This document shows positions 28,260 through 36,919 of a stretch of 64,000 nucleotides of DNA, in pieces. Source of the stretch: Chitinophaga rupis (lineage in GTDB: Bacteria; Bacteroidota; Bacteroidia; Chitinophagales; Chitinophagaceae). Under the pieces are notes generated by a model that was given only the letters and a program-made list of their open reading frames with translations, made no database searches and had not been told where the DNA came from. Where the stretch lies: contig NZ_FOBB01000009.1 in assembly GCF_900109685.1 (NCBI RefSeq), forward strand, positions 274,659-338,658, read 5' to 3'. The position numbers and the translations under genes are program-made. Position 1 is the stretch's first letter; every line of letters begins with the position of its first letter.

Positions 28260-28850
28260 TTACAAGGGGAAGATCTTTTTTCCATTTTCTTTATTGCCGG
28301 AGAGGTAAGGGCCAATGGCTTCATTGAGGCGGCGCATAGCGCGCACCAATTGTGTTTCAACAGTACGGGGCGATATATTGAGGATCTCTGCTACTTCTTT
28401 ATACTTAAAACCTTCTTCTTTGATGAGCTTAAAAACTTTACGGCACTGGTCGGGCAGGCGCTCTACTTCCTGGTCCATTTTAAAAAGGATCTCTTTCCAT
28501 TCCATTTCCCGTTCAGGGTCAATGGGGCTGGTAAGCTGCGCCAGGCCATTTTCAGGAAGCGGTGTTATGCGCAGGTTGGAATATTGCTGCAGGTAATTGA
28601 GCGAATGATTTTTTATGGCTACAAAGAGGTATACTTCCAGGTTGTGAATGCCTTCCAGCGCCTCCCGGCGGTTCCAGACCTTTACAAATACATCAGACAC
28701 AATTTCTTCCGCGGCCTCCCGTGCCTGTACGTATTGCAGGCAAAAGCGTAACAAGCGGTCGTAGAAATGGCGGAACAGCTCTGCAAAGGCCTGCTCATTC
28801 CCGTAACGTGCAATTTGATGCTGCCACTCTGTAATTTTCACATTGTTCAT
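28260..28850 (-). CDS. ECF RNA polymerase sigma factor
   Basis: A 196-residue sigma-70 family factor of the extracytoplasmic type, with region 2 (QAFAELFRHFYDRLLRFCLQYV ... EEIVSDVFVKVWNRR) and region 4 (LPDQCRKVFKLIKEEGFKYKEVAEILNISPRTVETQLVRAMRRL). It is the first gene of the GH76 locus and is probably released from FecR when the SusC receptor binds glycan. It likely drives its own operon. No clear housekeeping promoter box was seen upstream. Confidence 0.93.
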   Translation of the reverse strand: MNNVKITEWQHQIARYGNEQAFAELFRHFYDRLLRFCLQYVQAREAAEEIVSDVFVKVWNRREALEGIHNLEVYLFVAIKNHSLNYLQQYSNLRITPLPENGLAQLTSPIDPEREMEWKEILFKMDQEVERLPDQCRKVFKLIKEEGFKYKEVAEILNISPRTVETQLVRAMRRLNEAIGPYLSGNKENGKKIFPL

Positions 28851-28996
28851 ACGCGGATGCGGATAGAAACCCCTAAGGTAATTTTCCCCCTTTCCTTAGT
28901 AGGACAGGGAATTTGGGAAAATTACGTACAAACAAGGGAAAAATAATTACGAATTACTACGAATGGGGAAATACAACTAAATTTTTGTCAATAAAA

Positions 28997-29028
28997 TTTG
29001 GCGGTTAAGGATGTAAAGTGTAACTTTA
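28997..29028 (+). promoter_or_regulatory. Candidate promoter of higBA
   Basis: TTTG at 28997-29000 and TAACTTTA at 29021-29028 are spaced by 20 bases, close to the Bacteroidota consensus TTTG-N17-23-TAnnTTTG with one mismatch in the -7 box. The start of transcription would be near 29035. Confidence 0.45.
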
Positions 29029-29135
29029 CGCTATACAATATAATTTAATCGAAAATCCCTTTAATTGTAATCACATGGAGACGAAAACAAATTATCAGCT
29101 GTTCGCAGCATTAAAAAAAGTAAAATATCGAATCA

Positions 29136-29420
29136 ATGATTCAGTCTTTTCAGAACAAAGCACTAAAATTACTATGGTGCAAAGATGATGATAGTAAGCT
29201 ACCAAAAGAGTGGATTACTAAAATAAGACATATGCTACAGGTAATAGATCAGGCTAGAGCGGTTCCACATGATTTTGGAGCCTTTATAAACTGGAAGATT
29301 CACCCCCTAAATGGTGAATATGAAGGATTTTGGAGCTTGACTGTTAATGGAAATTGGAGAGTGATGTTTAGGTTTGAGAATGGCGATGCCTATGATTTAG
29401 ATTATAGGGACTACCATTAG
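29136..29420 (+). CDS. higB: HigB-like toxin (RelE superfamily mRNA interferase)
   Basis: 94 residues, matching the HigB/plasmid-killer family: MIQSFQNKALKLLW at the start, the KLHML-like DARAVPHDFGAFINWKIHPL-type middle, and the conserved C-terminal block GFWSLTVNGNWRVMFRFENGDAYDLDYRDYH with its arginine and aspartates. HigB cuts mRNA on translating ribosomes until it is bound by HigA. Toxin comes before antitoxin, as is usual for higBA. This stretch is richer in A and T than its neighbours, compatible with recent acquisition. Confidence 0.9.
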   Translation: MIQSFQNKALKLLWCKDDDSKLPKEWITKIRHMLQVIDQARAVPHDFGAFINWKIHPLNGEYEGFWSLTVNGNWRVMFRFENGDAYDLDYRDYH

Positions 29421-29443
29421 CGAAGAAAAAAAATGTACTATAG

Positions 29444-29737
29444 ATGGAACGTAAAATGACCATCCAACATCCCGGAATTTTATTTCGTGACAACGTAATA
29501 AATGAACTTGGGATAACGGTGACTGATGCCGCTGCCTTGCTTAAAATAACGAGGCCAGCGTTGTCAAATGTATTAAACGGACATGCAGACATTTCACCAG
29601 AAATGAGTTTAAAAATTAGTAAGGTATTTGGAGGCTCTGCTGAGGTATGGATGAATATGCAAACTACTTATAACCTTGATCGACTAAGAGATAAAATAGA
29701 AAAATTAGACCTGCAATCATATCATGCTGTTAAATGA
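29444..29737 (+). CDS. higA: HigA-like antitoxin (Xre-type helix-turn-helix)
   Basis: 97 residues with the HigA pattern: HPGILFRDNVINELGITVTDAAALLKITRPALSNVLNGHADISPEMSLKISKVFGGSAEVWMNMQTTYNL. The helix-turn-helix lies at about residues 25-55. It neutralises HigB and represses the shared promoter. An ATG four codons downstream (MTIQHP) is an equally good start. A strong intrinsic terminator follows 20 bases after the stop. Confidence 0.92.
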   Translation: MERKMTIQHPGILFRDNVINELGITVTDAAALLKITRPALSNVLNGHADISPEMSLKISKVFGGSAEVWMNMQTTYNLDRLRDKIEKLDLQSYHAVK

Positions 29738-29756
29738 TCTCGTAAGCGCCGTTACT

Positions 29757-29791
29757 AAAAAGCCCGCTGATTCAAATTCAGCGGGCTTTTT
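29757..29791 (+). terminator. Intrinsic terminator of higBA
   Basis: A 14-bp perfect inverted repeat (29757-29770 with 29778-29791) around a 7-nt loop. The GC-rich core AGCCCGCTGA ends in a run of five T. Confidence 0.93.
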
Positions 29792-30310
29792 ATGTGTGCG
29801 GATCTTAAGGGTAAGCACCAGCAATTATTAGCTTATGTTACTATCCTCTATTGGGTTAGATCAATAAAGACAATAGTAAGTGTCACCATCCCTGCAAAAC
29901 AACTGCTTTTTAAGGATTTACCTATCTGGTACCAATTGTAAATTAGTCAAGAGGATAAATATTTTATTATCTCGAAGGACGACCATTCATTGTAACAAAA
30001 TTTACACATATGCTCAATAAGATACTTTAATAAAACCGAGCTAATTAGATTTGTAAATTTATAGAATTATAGTTTCTTACTGCTGGAAAAGCAGTTCCTT
30101 CTTCCACACTATGAAAAATCATACGCCTTGTGTCATTTTTAAGGCCCCTCGTAAAAACGGCAGTGTAATACGGCCTATATAATGGCATCACCTTCCGGCA
30201 TGCTGCCGTTATTGCCGTTAGAAACTTACTTCAGGGCTGCTGACATAGGGTTGTCACTCCGCCCGGACATCTTTGTGGTGTTAAAAGATCATTCTTAAAA
30301 AAAGGAATTT
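29792..30310. other. 519-bp stretch without a recognised gene
   Basis: A/T-rich sequence between the higBA terminator and the SnoaL-like gene. No reading frame of note, no heptad-repeat element and no RNA fold was recognised. The box CATCTTTG at 30268-30275 is one mismatch from TAnnTTTG and could be the -7 element of the following gene, with transcription starting about 25 bases before its ATG. Confidence 0.4.
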
Positions 30311-30676
30311 ATGACAACACAGGAACTTGCAAACCGGTATTACGAACTAGCCAGCCAAAGTAAATGGATTGAAATACAGGACGGGCTTTATGACGGGCAG
30401 GTGCTATCCCGGGAACCGGAACATGCTGCATTAAGGGGCGTGCAGGTAATAACCCAAGGCCTGGAAGCATTGAAGGCCAAAGGCGTAGCGCACCGTGGAA
30501 TGATAGAAACCGTTCATAGCCAGTATTGCAGCGAGCCGTTAGTAGCGGGTAATTTCTTTAGCGTGGTGTTAAGGCGGGATGTTACTTATAAGGACAAGCC
30601 CCGTATGGAAACGGAGGAAATTGGCATCTTTGAAGTAAAGGATGGTAAAGTTGTTTCAGAGCAGTTCTTCTATTGA
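30311..30676 (+). CDS. SnoaL-like (NTF2-fold) protein
   Basis: 121 residues, a single NTF2-like alpha+beta cone: an N-terminal helix (ELANRYYELASQSKWIEIQDGLYD), then strands ending in EEIGIFEVKDGKVVSEQFFY, which is characteristic of SnoaL-like polyketide-cyclase relatives of unknown role in Bacteroidota. It has no operon partner: the neighbour downstream is convergent. Function cannot be deduced; a small ligand-binding or isomerase-like role is a family possibility only. Confidence 0.8.
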   Translation: MTTQELANRYYELASQSKWIEIQDGLYDGQVLSREPEHAALRGVQVITQGLEALKAKGVAHRGMIETVHSQYCSEPLVAGNFFSVVLRRDVTYKDKPRMETEEIGIFEVKDGKVVSEQFFY

Positions 30677-30740
30677 TCCGTTAGTTCCCATTCTCCTTCC
30701 GCCCAGGGAATGCTCATGACTGTTTTTCCCCCATAAGAAA

Positions 30741-30769
30741 AAGGCCGCCCACATCCGTGTGGCGGCCTC
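30741..30769 (-). terminator. Terminator for the 30923 receptor gene (possibly bidirectional)
   Basis: A GC-rich hairpin (AGGCCGCC-C-ACA with TGT-GGCGGCCT, one bulge, 4-nt loop). On the minus strand it is followed by a run of five T and then C, so it fits best as the end of the receptor transcript about 155 bases after its stop. On the plus strand the T run is weak. Confidence 0.6.
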
Positions 30770-30791
30770 TCTTACTATCCTTACAAACTAC

Positions 30792-30890
30792 AAATGGCGG
30801 TAAATGGCTTGTAAACAATAATAAGTGCATCTTAAAACAAATCACCGGCTACTATCATAAATGGCGGTAAATAACGTAACCGGTGATCTG
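30792..30890. repeat. Short direct and inverted repeats in the receptor 3' UTR
   Basis: A 14-bp direct repeat, AAATGGCGGTAAAT, occurs at 30792-30805 and 30859-30872. An 8-bp inverted repeat (ATCACCGG 30841-30848 with CCGGTGAT 30880-30887) surrounds the second copy. Purpose unknown. Confidence 0.55.
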
Positions 30891-30922
30891 TAAACTATCC
30901 CTATCCCAAAAGCAACTTCACT

Positions 30923-33361
30923 CTAGTTCCCCGCTCTCCTCGCTTCCTCCGTAGTCCCCGTCTGCCGCTCGCGGGCGCCTTTTATATTGTTGTTGCCAAA
31001 GCGGTAGCTAAAAGCAAGGGTATAAACGGTCTGGTTCCAGGTATTGCGGATACGGGTATCCACATTATCATACAGCGCAGTGCCCTTGAACATATTGCCA
31101 GCCTTGCAAATGTTGGTTACGTTGAACTTGATGGTGCCGCTCTTATTCAGTACCTGTTTTTGCAAACCCAGGCTTACATCATACTGGGCCTGCCCCCTGA
31201 AAATACCCGCCACAAAGGGAGAGTTATAATAGGGGCTTACCTCCGCCTTCATATCATACGGCAGGGTAAAGGTGTTGGTGGAGCTGAAGTAGTATTCCAC
31301 CCGGCTGTTCTGCACATTAATATTGGCAGATTGCAGGTCGTATTTATTGTAATACATGCTCAGCGTATTGCTCATGTTCCACCATTTGGTAACATCAAAC
31401 GGCAGTACCAGCGACAGGCTGTAGTTCTTCCGGTTGTTATAGTTAATGTTGGTGCTAAGGGTGATCTTGGTGCTGTCGTTCTGCGTAAGCAGCTCATCGA
31501 TCACATCCCGGGTATAGCTGTACCCTATGGTAAGAATATATTTTTGCTTATAGGAGTATGACAGCTCTGTATTATCCGTGTACTCCGGCCGCAGGTAAGG
31601 GTTACCGCGGGCATAGGTATACTTGTCCAGGAAGAACAGGAAGGGGTTTAACCCGTTGTAGCCCGGGCGGTCAATACGGCGGGAATAGGACAGACCCACT
31701 TTGTTATCCTCATTCACTTTATAATCTGCTGCCAGGCTGGGGAAAAAGTCCAGGTAAGAACGTTTGATCTTGCTTTGCAGGCTGATAGAGTTCCCTTCTG
31801 AAATGGTTTTCTCCAGGCGCAGGCCGGCCTGCACATCCCACTTGCGCCATTGCAGCTTATAGGTGGTGTAGGCCGCCAGGATGTTCTCCTTATAAATAAA
31901 CTGGTCGCTTTGGGAAGGGGCGTATACATAGTCCTTCCCTTTCAGCGAATCATAGCGCAGCTTGTTATCTGTTTCCACAAAGCTGGCTTTTACGCCGGCT
32001 TCTATTTTAGATTGTTTGTTCAGGGGCAGCACCAGGTCGGCTTTAATGCTTTTAATGGTAACATTGGTATTACCCATGTTGCGGATGGCGTGCGGGTCAC
32101 GCACGGTTTCCTGGTGGCGGTCGTACAGGCTGTCGCGCAGGTTCAGGTTACGGTTATTCTTAAACCGGGCGTAATCTGCATCCATGCTTATTTCTGTGCC
32201 GTTGGTATCCAGCTGGCCCTTATAGTTCAGGTTTACGGCTACGTTATTGAACTTGTTGTTATTGGTGGTAAGGGTGTTCAGCACAGAATCTATTTCGCCG
32301 GTTTGCTTGCCGATATCGGTAGCGCTGTAAATGCTGTTGCGGAAAGAATTGTTGTACCCGTTCACCAGTACACCTATAGTATGCTGCTTGCTAATGAAGT
32401 AATCCATACCGGCTTTGTAGGTGCTGTTCTTAAACTGGTTGCGCTGCCAGATATCCTGGTGGAACAGCATGGGCTCATCCGCATTAATATAACGCCACAG
32501 CTCCCGCAGGGTATAAAAACGGCGGTTGCCGTAGTTGTAGTTACCAAACAGGTTAAACTTAGTGGTGCGCCAGTTCAGGGTACCACCGGCATTGTAAATG
32601 GGGTAGCGGCTTTGGCCCATGCTGGCATTTATGGTGCCGTTGATGCCGGTAAGCTGTCCCTTTTTGGTTTTAATGTTAATGATGCCGCTGTTGCCGGCTG
32701 CATCATACTTGGCGCCGGGGGTGGTAATGATCTCTATCTGGGAAATGGTTTCAGCGGGCGTGCTTTTCAGCAGGTTGCTCAGCTGCTCACCGGATAAATA
32801 GGTGAGCTTACCATCCAGCATAATGGTTACACCCTGGTTGCCTTTTACCATTACGTTATCATCCTTATCAATGGTAACGCCGGGCGCTTTGCGCAGCAGG
32901 TCCAGCACGCTCTGTCCGGCAGACGATACGCTGCTTTCCACGTTCAGCGTGGTTTTGCCGGCGCTGCGTTCAATAAAAGGCTTTTGTGCGGTTACATTAA
33001 CCGCCTGCAGGTTCTTGGTTTGCTGTACTAATTGTATGGCGGGTAAGGAGAGGTTTTGGTGGTTCGCATCCAGGATGAAGGCCGGGCTCTGTACGGGGGC
33101 ATACCCCATGAGGGTAGATTGTATATAGTAATGTCCGAAAGGTATATTATCAATGGTGCAATTGCCTTGTTCGTTACTCAGCTCACCTTTTACCAGCGCG
33201 CTATCCTTTACGGCGCGTACCAGCACGTTGGCAAAGCCCAGGGGTTGGTTCTTGCTATCAATGATCCTGACTGTTATTTTGCCTTGTTTGCTGGCGCTTT
33301 GGGCCCATGCGGAACCCAGGGTTAAGAGCATAAAAAGCCCCGTTAGTATGATCCTGTTCAT
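30923..33361 (-). CDS. TonB-dependent outer-membrane receptor (non-SusC type)
   Basis: About 812 residues from the ATG at 33361. A longer frame exists to 33463, but MNRIILTGLFMLLTLGSAWAQ is a clear signal peptide and fixes the start. Then follow a carboxypeptidase-D-like domain (KITVRIIDSKNQPLGFANVLVR), a plug domain (APGVTIDKDDNVMVKGNQGVTIMLDGKLTYLSGEQLSNLL with the GAKYDAAGNSGIINIKTKK block) and a long beta-barrel of the 'outer membrane beta-barrel family' type common in Bacteroidota. No SusD neighbour, so it is not a glycan pair. Substrate unknown. Confidence 0.9.
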   Translation of the reverse strand: MNRIILTGLFMLLTLGSAWAQSASKQGKITVRIIDSKNQPLGFANVLVRAVKDSALVKGELSNEQGNCTIDNIPFGHYYIQSTLMGYAPVQSPAFILDANHQNLSLPAIQLVQQTKNLQAVNVTAQKPFIERSAGKTTLNVESSVSSAGQSVLDLLRKAPGVTIDKDDNVMVKGNQGVTIMLDGKLTYLSGEQLSNLLKSTPAETISQIEIITTPGAKYDAAGNSGIINIKTKKGQLTGINGTINASMGQSRYPIYNAGGTLNWRTTKFNLFGNYNYGNRRFYTLRELWRYINADEPMLFHQDIWQRNQFKNSTYKAGMDYFISKQHTIGVLVNGYNNSFRNSIYSATDIGKQTGEIDSVLNTLTTNNNKFNNVAVNLNYKGQLDTNGTEISMDADYARFKNNRNLNLRDSLYDRHQETVRDPHAIRNMGNTNVTIKSIKADLVLPLNKQSKIEAGVKASFVETDNKLRYDSLKGKDYVYAPSQSDQFIYKENILAAYTTYKLQWRKWDVQAGLRLEKTISEGNSISLQSKIKRSYLDFFPSLAADYKVNEDNKVGLSYSRRIDRPGYNGLNPFLFFLDKYTYARGNPYLRPEYTDNTELSYSYKQKYILTIGYSYTRDVIDELLTQNDSTKITLSTNINYNNRKNYSLSLVLPFDVTKWWNMSNTLSMYYNKYDLQSANINVQNSRVEYYFSSTNTFTLPYDMKAEVSPYYNSPFVAGIFRGQAQYDVSLGLQKQVLNKSGTIKFNVTNICKAGNMFKGTALYDNVDTRIRNTWNQTVYTLAFSYRFGNNNIKGARERQTGTTEEARRAGN

Positions 33362-33447
33362 ATTCACAGATTGGTCGCAGCCATGACGGACGGCTACGGC
33401 ATTAAATGTTGTAATATTTATTGACGGTTTTAGAAAATGCCTACAGT

Positions 33448-33657
33448 TTAGATCTTGCGGCATGCATTAGTGCATGCATCGTTGTGTTGTTTTGATGGTA
33501 TGAAAAATTCCGGTATGCGTGTAACCAGGTAAAACGGCACCAATTCAGGGCGTAACTCTACTTTATCAGCGGCTGGTGCTTTTGAAAGACGGTTTCCCCA
33601 GGTACATAATGCCAGTACAACGATACAGAACATTAATAGCAGGATGACCTTTTTCAT
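33448..33657 (-). CDS. Small secreted or membrane-anchored protein, unknown
   Basis: A 69-codon frame: MKKVILLLMFCIVVLALCTWG is a good signal or anchor sequence, and the remaining ~48 residues are polar, ending in two cysteines (DACTNACRKI). It follows ATG with clean upstream sequence. No family is recognised. Its 3' end abuts the leader of the receptor gene at 33361, so it may be the first gene of that transcript. Confidence 0.5.
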   Translation of the reverse strand: MKKVILLLMFCIVVLALCTWGNRLSKAPAADKVELRPELVPFYLVTRIPEFFIPSKQHNDACTNACRKI

Positions 33658-33682
33658 TTTGATTACTTTCTTATAAAGACGA

Positions 33683-33711
33683 GCAAGTTAAAGAAAGGTT
33701 GCACACGTCAA
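33683..33711 (-). promoter_or_regulatory. Candidate promoter of the 33448 small gene
   Basis: On the minus strand TTG (33709-33711) and TAACTTGC (33683-33690) are spaced by 18 bases, an imperfect fit to the phylum consensus; the ATG follows 25 bases later. Confidence 0.3.
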
Positions 33712-33767
33712 TATAAATTGTGACGTAATGCAATATTTCCCCTGTATGGGTATTGAAAATCAGTGTA

Positions 33768-35066
33768 TTATAACTGCATGTCGCTGGCGAGTGGTGCGGG
33801 GTCCTTTAAAATTCTTTGCACGGTAATGGGTGATCTTTGTTCCAGTAAAATGGTTTTGTTATTGCTTAGCTCTTCCAGTAAACCATTTTCATAATAACGT
33901 ACGGTAAGCAATTGCAGCGCTTCATTATAGGCCAGCTTAAAATCCTGGTGCAGGGTTTTAATAAGCTGCTCAATTTTTTCCGGGCTGTTATCAATACAGC
34001 AGGAGAAGCTGATAGCCGCATTCTGCATCAGGTTGATCTTTATTTTGAGGGCGTGGAAGATGTCATAGAGATCGCTGATCTTATCTTCCGTAATAAAAGC
34101 ATAATCGCGGGAGGTAACGGTGATCAGCACCTGGTTTTGCTTTAGCACAATAATGGGCGGCAGCTGCGCATGGTCTGCTTCCTCTTTGATCACAGTGCCG
34201 GGAAGATCTTTGTTCAGGAATGATTTTACATACAGCGGGATCTGTTTGTTCTGCAGCGGCTTAATGGTTTTGGGGTGAATAACCTGTGCGCCGTAATAAG
34301 CCATTTCAATCACCTCGCTGTAGCTGATCTCCGGTATATTAATAGTGTTGGGGAACAGCTTGGGATCGGCATTCTTTAAGCCTTCCACATCTTTCCAGAT
34401 GGTTTGGCTTTCGGCATCCAGCATGTTGGCAAATACAGCGGCGGAGTAGTCGCTGCCCTCGCGGCCCAGGGTTACGCTTTCATTCTGATCGGTGCTGCCA
34501 ATGAAGCCCTGTGCTATTACCACATTGGTGCTGTTAAACAGGGGCAATACCTTTTCTGTAATGTTACGCTGGGTCACTGCCCAGTCAATGTTGGCATCAC
34601 GGAAGTTATCGTCGGTACGGAAAATGTCGCGCACATCTATCCAGGTATTGGCAATGCCTGCCTGGTTAAACCATGCGCTTACAATGGCGGTGCTTAACAG
34701 CTCGCCCAGGCTTACCAGCTGGTCATAGTAGTAATCGAAGGTACGCAGGGGTTTTTCACCCAGGGTCCATTCCGCTTCGGTGAAGAACTGCTGCAGCTGC
34801 TGGAACACGGCATGCTCCCGGTTACCCAGCAGGGCAGCGGCGGTTTCTATATGTGCCTGCTCTAAATTAAAGAGCAGCTGGGCGGCTATTTCCCGTTTAC
34901 GCATAAAAAAGTTCTGGGCCACCTTTTCCAGCTCATTGGTGGTTTTACCCATGGCGGATATAACGATCAGGATCTTTTCATCGGGAAAAGACTGCACAAT
35001 GGCGCCCACTTTATGGATGCGTTCAATACTTTCTAAACTTGCTCCGCCAAATTTGAAAACCTTCAT
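33768..35066 (-). CDS. lysC: Aspartate kinase (monofunctional)
   Basis: 432 residues. It phosphorylates L-aspartate at the head of lysine, threonine and methionine synthesis. The N-terminal MKVFKFGGASL is the aspartokinase signature, with LIVISAMGKTTNELEKVA and TLGREGSDYSAAVFANML (substrate/ATP region) following. The C-terminal ~130 residues form two ACT regulatory modules, so feedback control is likely. There is no fused homoserine dehydrogenase domain, unlike ThrA. It stands alone on this strand; the 149-base gap to fbp contains the divergent promoters. Confidence 0.93.
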   Translation of the reverse strand: MKVFKFGGASLESIERIHKVGAIVQSFPDEKILIVISAMGKTTNELEKVAQNFFMRKREIAAQLLFNLEQAHIETAAALLGNREHAVFQQLQQFFTEAEWTLGEKPLRTFDYYYDQLVSLGELLSTAIVSAWFNQAGIANTWIDVRDIFRTDDNFRDANIDWAVTQRNITEKVLPLFNSTNVVIAQGFIGSTDQNESVTLGREGSDYSAAVFANMLDAESQTIWKDVEGLKNADPKLFPNTINIPEISYSEVIEMAYYGAQVIHPKTIKPLQNKQIPLYVKSFLNKDLPGTVIKEEADHAQLPPIIVLKQNQVLITVTSRDYAFITEDKISDLYDIFHALKIKINLMQNAAISFSCCIDNSPEKIEQLIKTLHQDFKLAYNEALQLLTVRYYENGLLEELSNNKTILLEQRSPITVQRILKDPAPLASDMQL

Positions 35067-35215
35067 AGGGCAAAATATCTTCTGTTAAAAAAAGTTCCGG
35101 CAAATTACGGCAACTTTGAAATTGTTTTAAAATATGTTAGAAAAGAAATGACAGTCCCGTTAAAATAGAACTATTTTACTTTATATTCGTTCGTACCCAA
35201 ATCTAATAACCATAT

Positions 35216-36235
35216 ATGAACAGCAAGCAAAAGGTGATGACCTTAGATGAATTTACCATCCAGGAGCTTAGGAATTACCCGGGAGCAACCGGCCAGCTAT
35301 CCGGCTTATTACGGGATATAGGGCTGGCTGCCAAACGTGTGAATGTAGAGGTGAACAAGGCCGGTATTGCCGATATACTGGGTGAGGTTGGTAAAACCAA
35401 TGTACAGGGCGAATCCGTTAAAAAACTGGATGAATTTGCGAATGATCAGTTCATTGACTCCCTGCAAACCAGCATTTACTGCTGTGGCGTGGCTTCTGAA
35501 GAGAATGAAACCTTTATTGCTTTTGATGATGAGCATTCCAGGAACTCTAAATATGTTGTTTTATTGGATCCCCTGGACGGTTCCAATAATATAGATGTAA
35601 ACGTTTCCATAGGCACTATTTTCTCCGTATACCGGCGTTTAAGCCCTAACGGCAGCCGTTGTGAGCTGGAAGACTTCCTGCAGCCGGGTACCCAGCAGAT
35701 TGCAGCCGGGTATATTATTTACGGCTCCTCTACCATGCTGGTATATGCTACCCGCCGCAGCGTGCAGGGTTTTACCCTGGACCCCTCCATAGGGGAGTTC
35801 TGCCTGTCGCACCCGAACCTTAAATGCCCTGCTGACAGCGATATTTTCTCTGTGAACATCGGGTATTACCATATGTATGAGCCCCGCATCCGCGCCGCTA
35901 TTGACCAGTTTATGGCCCGTAATGAGCAGGATAAGCTATACCGGCACCGCTTTGTAGGCTGCCTGGTAGCGGAAATACACCGTACGCTGATCCAGGGCGG
36001 CATTTTCATGTACCCCGCCTTTGGCAAATTCTCCGCAGGGCGCCTGCGCCTGTGCTATGAGTGCAATCCCATGTCGTTCATTATGGAAAAGGCCGGGGGC
36101 GTGGCTATGGCCAACGGGCGGCAACGCCTGCTGGAGCTGAAGCCCGCACAGCTGCACCAGCGGGTACCTATTTTCATAGGCTCCAAAAACATGATGGATA
36201 CCTGGCAGCAGATTGTTACGAATTACCGGGGGTAA
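35216..36235 (+). CDS. fbp: Fructose-1,6-bisphosphatase class I
   Basis: 339 residues. It hydrolyses fructose-1,6-bisphosphate to fructose-6-phosphate in gluconeogenesis. The metal site is visible as DPLDGSNNIDVNVSIGTIFSVYRR (about residues 119-142), with the substrate region YVGCLVAEIHRTL-type (here RFVGCLVAEIHRTLIQGGIFMYP) and GKLRLCYE-type (here GRLRLCYECNPMSFIMEKAGG) segments. Length is typical for the class I enzyme. The stop is followed directly by heptad-repeat element 7. Confidence 0.95.
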   Translation: MNSKQKVMTLDEFTIQELRNYPGATGQLSGLLRDIGLAAKRVNVEVNKAGIADILGEVGKTNVQGESVKKLDEFANDQFIDSLQTSIYCCGVASEENETFIAFDDEHSRNSKYVVLLDPLDGSNNIDVNVSIGTIFSVYRRLSPNGSRCELEDFLQPGTQQIAAGYIIYGSSTMLVYATRRSVQGFTLDPSIGEFCLSHPNLKCPADSDIFSVNIGYYHMYEPRIRAAIDQFMARNEQDKLYRHRFVGCLVAEIHRTLIQGGIFMYPAFGKFSAGRLRLCYECNPMSFIMEKAGGVAMANGRQRLLELKPAQLHQRVPIFIGSKNMMDTWQQIVTNYRG

Positions 36236-36337
36236 GCAAAAAGCATAAAGCGTAAAGCAGAAAGCGGAAAACACAAAGCAATGGTAAGCATACCAGACAA
36301 TCAGCTTTGTGCTTTCCGCTTTATGCTTTCTGCTTAT
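36236..36337. repeat. Heptad-repeat hairpin element 7 (after fbp)
   Basis: It begins on the base after the fbp stop. Left arm 36236-36284 has seven 7-mers (GCAAAAA, GCATAAA, GCGTAAA, GCAGAAA, GCGGAAA, ACACAAA, GCAATGG). Right arm 36303-36337 has five of the complementary word (AGCTTTG, TGCTTTC, CGCTTTA, TGCTTTC, TGCTTAT). The 18-nt loop is 36285-36302. Its words resemble those of element 11 at 47406-47497. Confidence 0.85.
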
Positions 36338-36427
36338 AAATTAAAAATAGGTACAATACTTGCTAAACCTGAACCGTTTTAAATAGTCTAACAGGGACAT
36401 TCCCTTTTTCAATTATTTAATAAGTAT

Positions 36428-36919
36428 ATGGTTATTAGTAAACAACGCAAGATCGTACTGTTATTTTTGAGCTTTTTCCTGAGCATGCAGGCCTGGGCCT
36501 GCCACCGGGGCACTGTGGCTGCTGATAGCAGCGTGGCCGCCAAGAGCATGGATGAGCAGATCCTGTATTACACCAACAAGTTCCGGGAATCCAAAGGGCT
36601 GGCTCCGTTGCAGCTGGTATCAACCATCAGCAAAGAGGCAGAAGACCATAGCCAGGATATGGCCAAAGGCCGTACCGGTTTTGGGCACGAGGGTTTTGAG
36701 GAGCGCGTGGACCATGTAGGTAAAAAACTGGGCCGGGTAGCTGCCGCCGCTGAAAATGTGGCCTATGGCAACCTGGATGCAGAAGGCGTAGTGAATGGCT
36801 GGATCAAAAGCCCCGGGCACCGCCGCAATATGCTGGGCGACTATAACCTGATAGGTATTGGCTCCGCACAGGGCAAGGGCAACATTATTTTCTTTACCCA
36901 GGTTTTTATTAAACACTAA
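36428..36919 (+). CDS. CAP-domain (SCP/PR-1-like) secreted protein
   Basis: 163 residues with a signal sequence (KIVLLFLSFFLSMQAWA, possible lipid site at C25) and one CAP domain: ILYYTNKFRESKGLAPLQL, SKEAEDHSQDMA, FGHEGFEERVD, AENVAYGNLDAEGVVNGWIKSPGHRRNMLGDYNLIGIG. The conserved histidines and glutamates of the CAP cavity are present. Members of this family (YkwD-like) are exported, and their bacterial function is not settled. No operon partner. Confidence 0.87.
   Translation: MVISKQRKIVLLFLSFFLSMQAWACHRGTVAADSSVAAKSMDEQILYYTNKFRESKGLAPLQLVSTISKEAEDHSQDMAKGRTGFGHEGFEERVDHVGKKLGRVAAAAENVAYGNLDAEGVVNGWIKSPGHRRNMLGDYNLIGIGSAQGKGNIIFFTQVFIKH

Noticed and set aside
29075..29188. Leader frame before higB as a real gene
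   Set aside because: Only 37 codons and overlapping the higB start in another frame; kept as a point to test, not as a feature.
30251..30275. Full promoter before the SnoaL-like gene
   Set aside because: TTG and CATCTTTG are only 14 bases apart, shorter than the 17-23 expected; only the -7-like box is noted.
31850..32797. A 315-codon open frame on the plus strand
   Set aside because: It lies wholly antisense to the well-supported receptor gene at 30923-33361 and its product is a low-complexity run of valine, isoleucine and glycine, typical of a shadow of a barrel gene.
33362..33463. Longer start for the TonB receptor gene
   Set aside because: It would place 34 polar residues before an obvious signal peptide starting at 33361.
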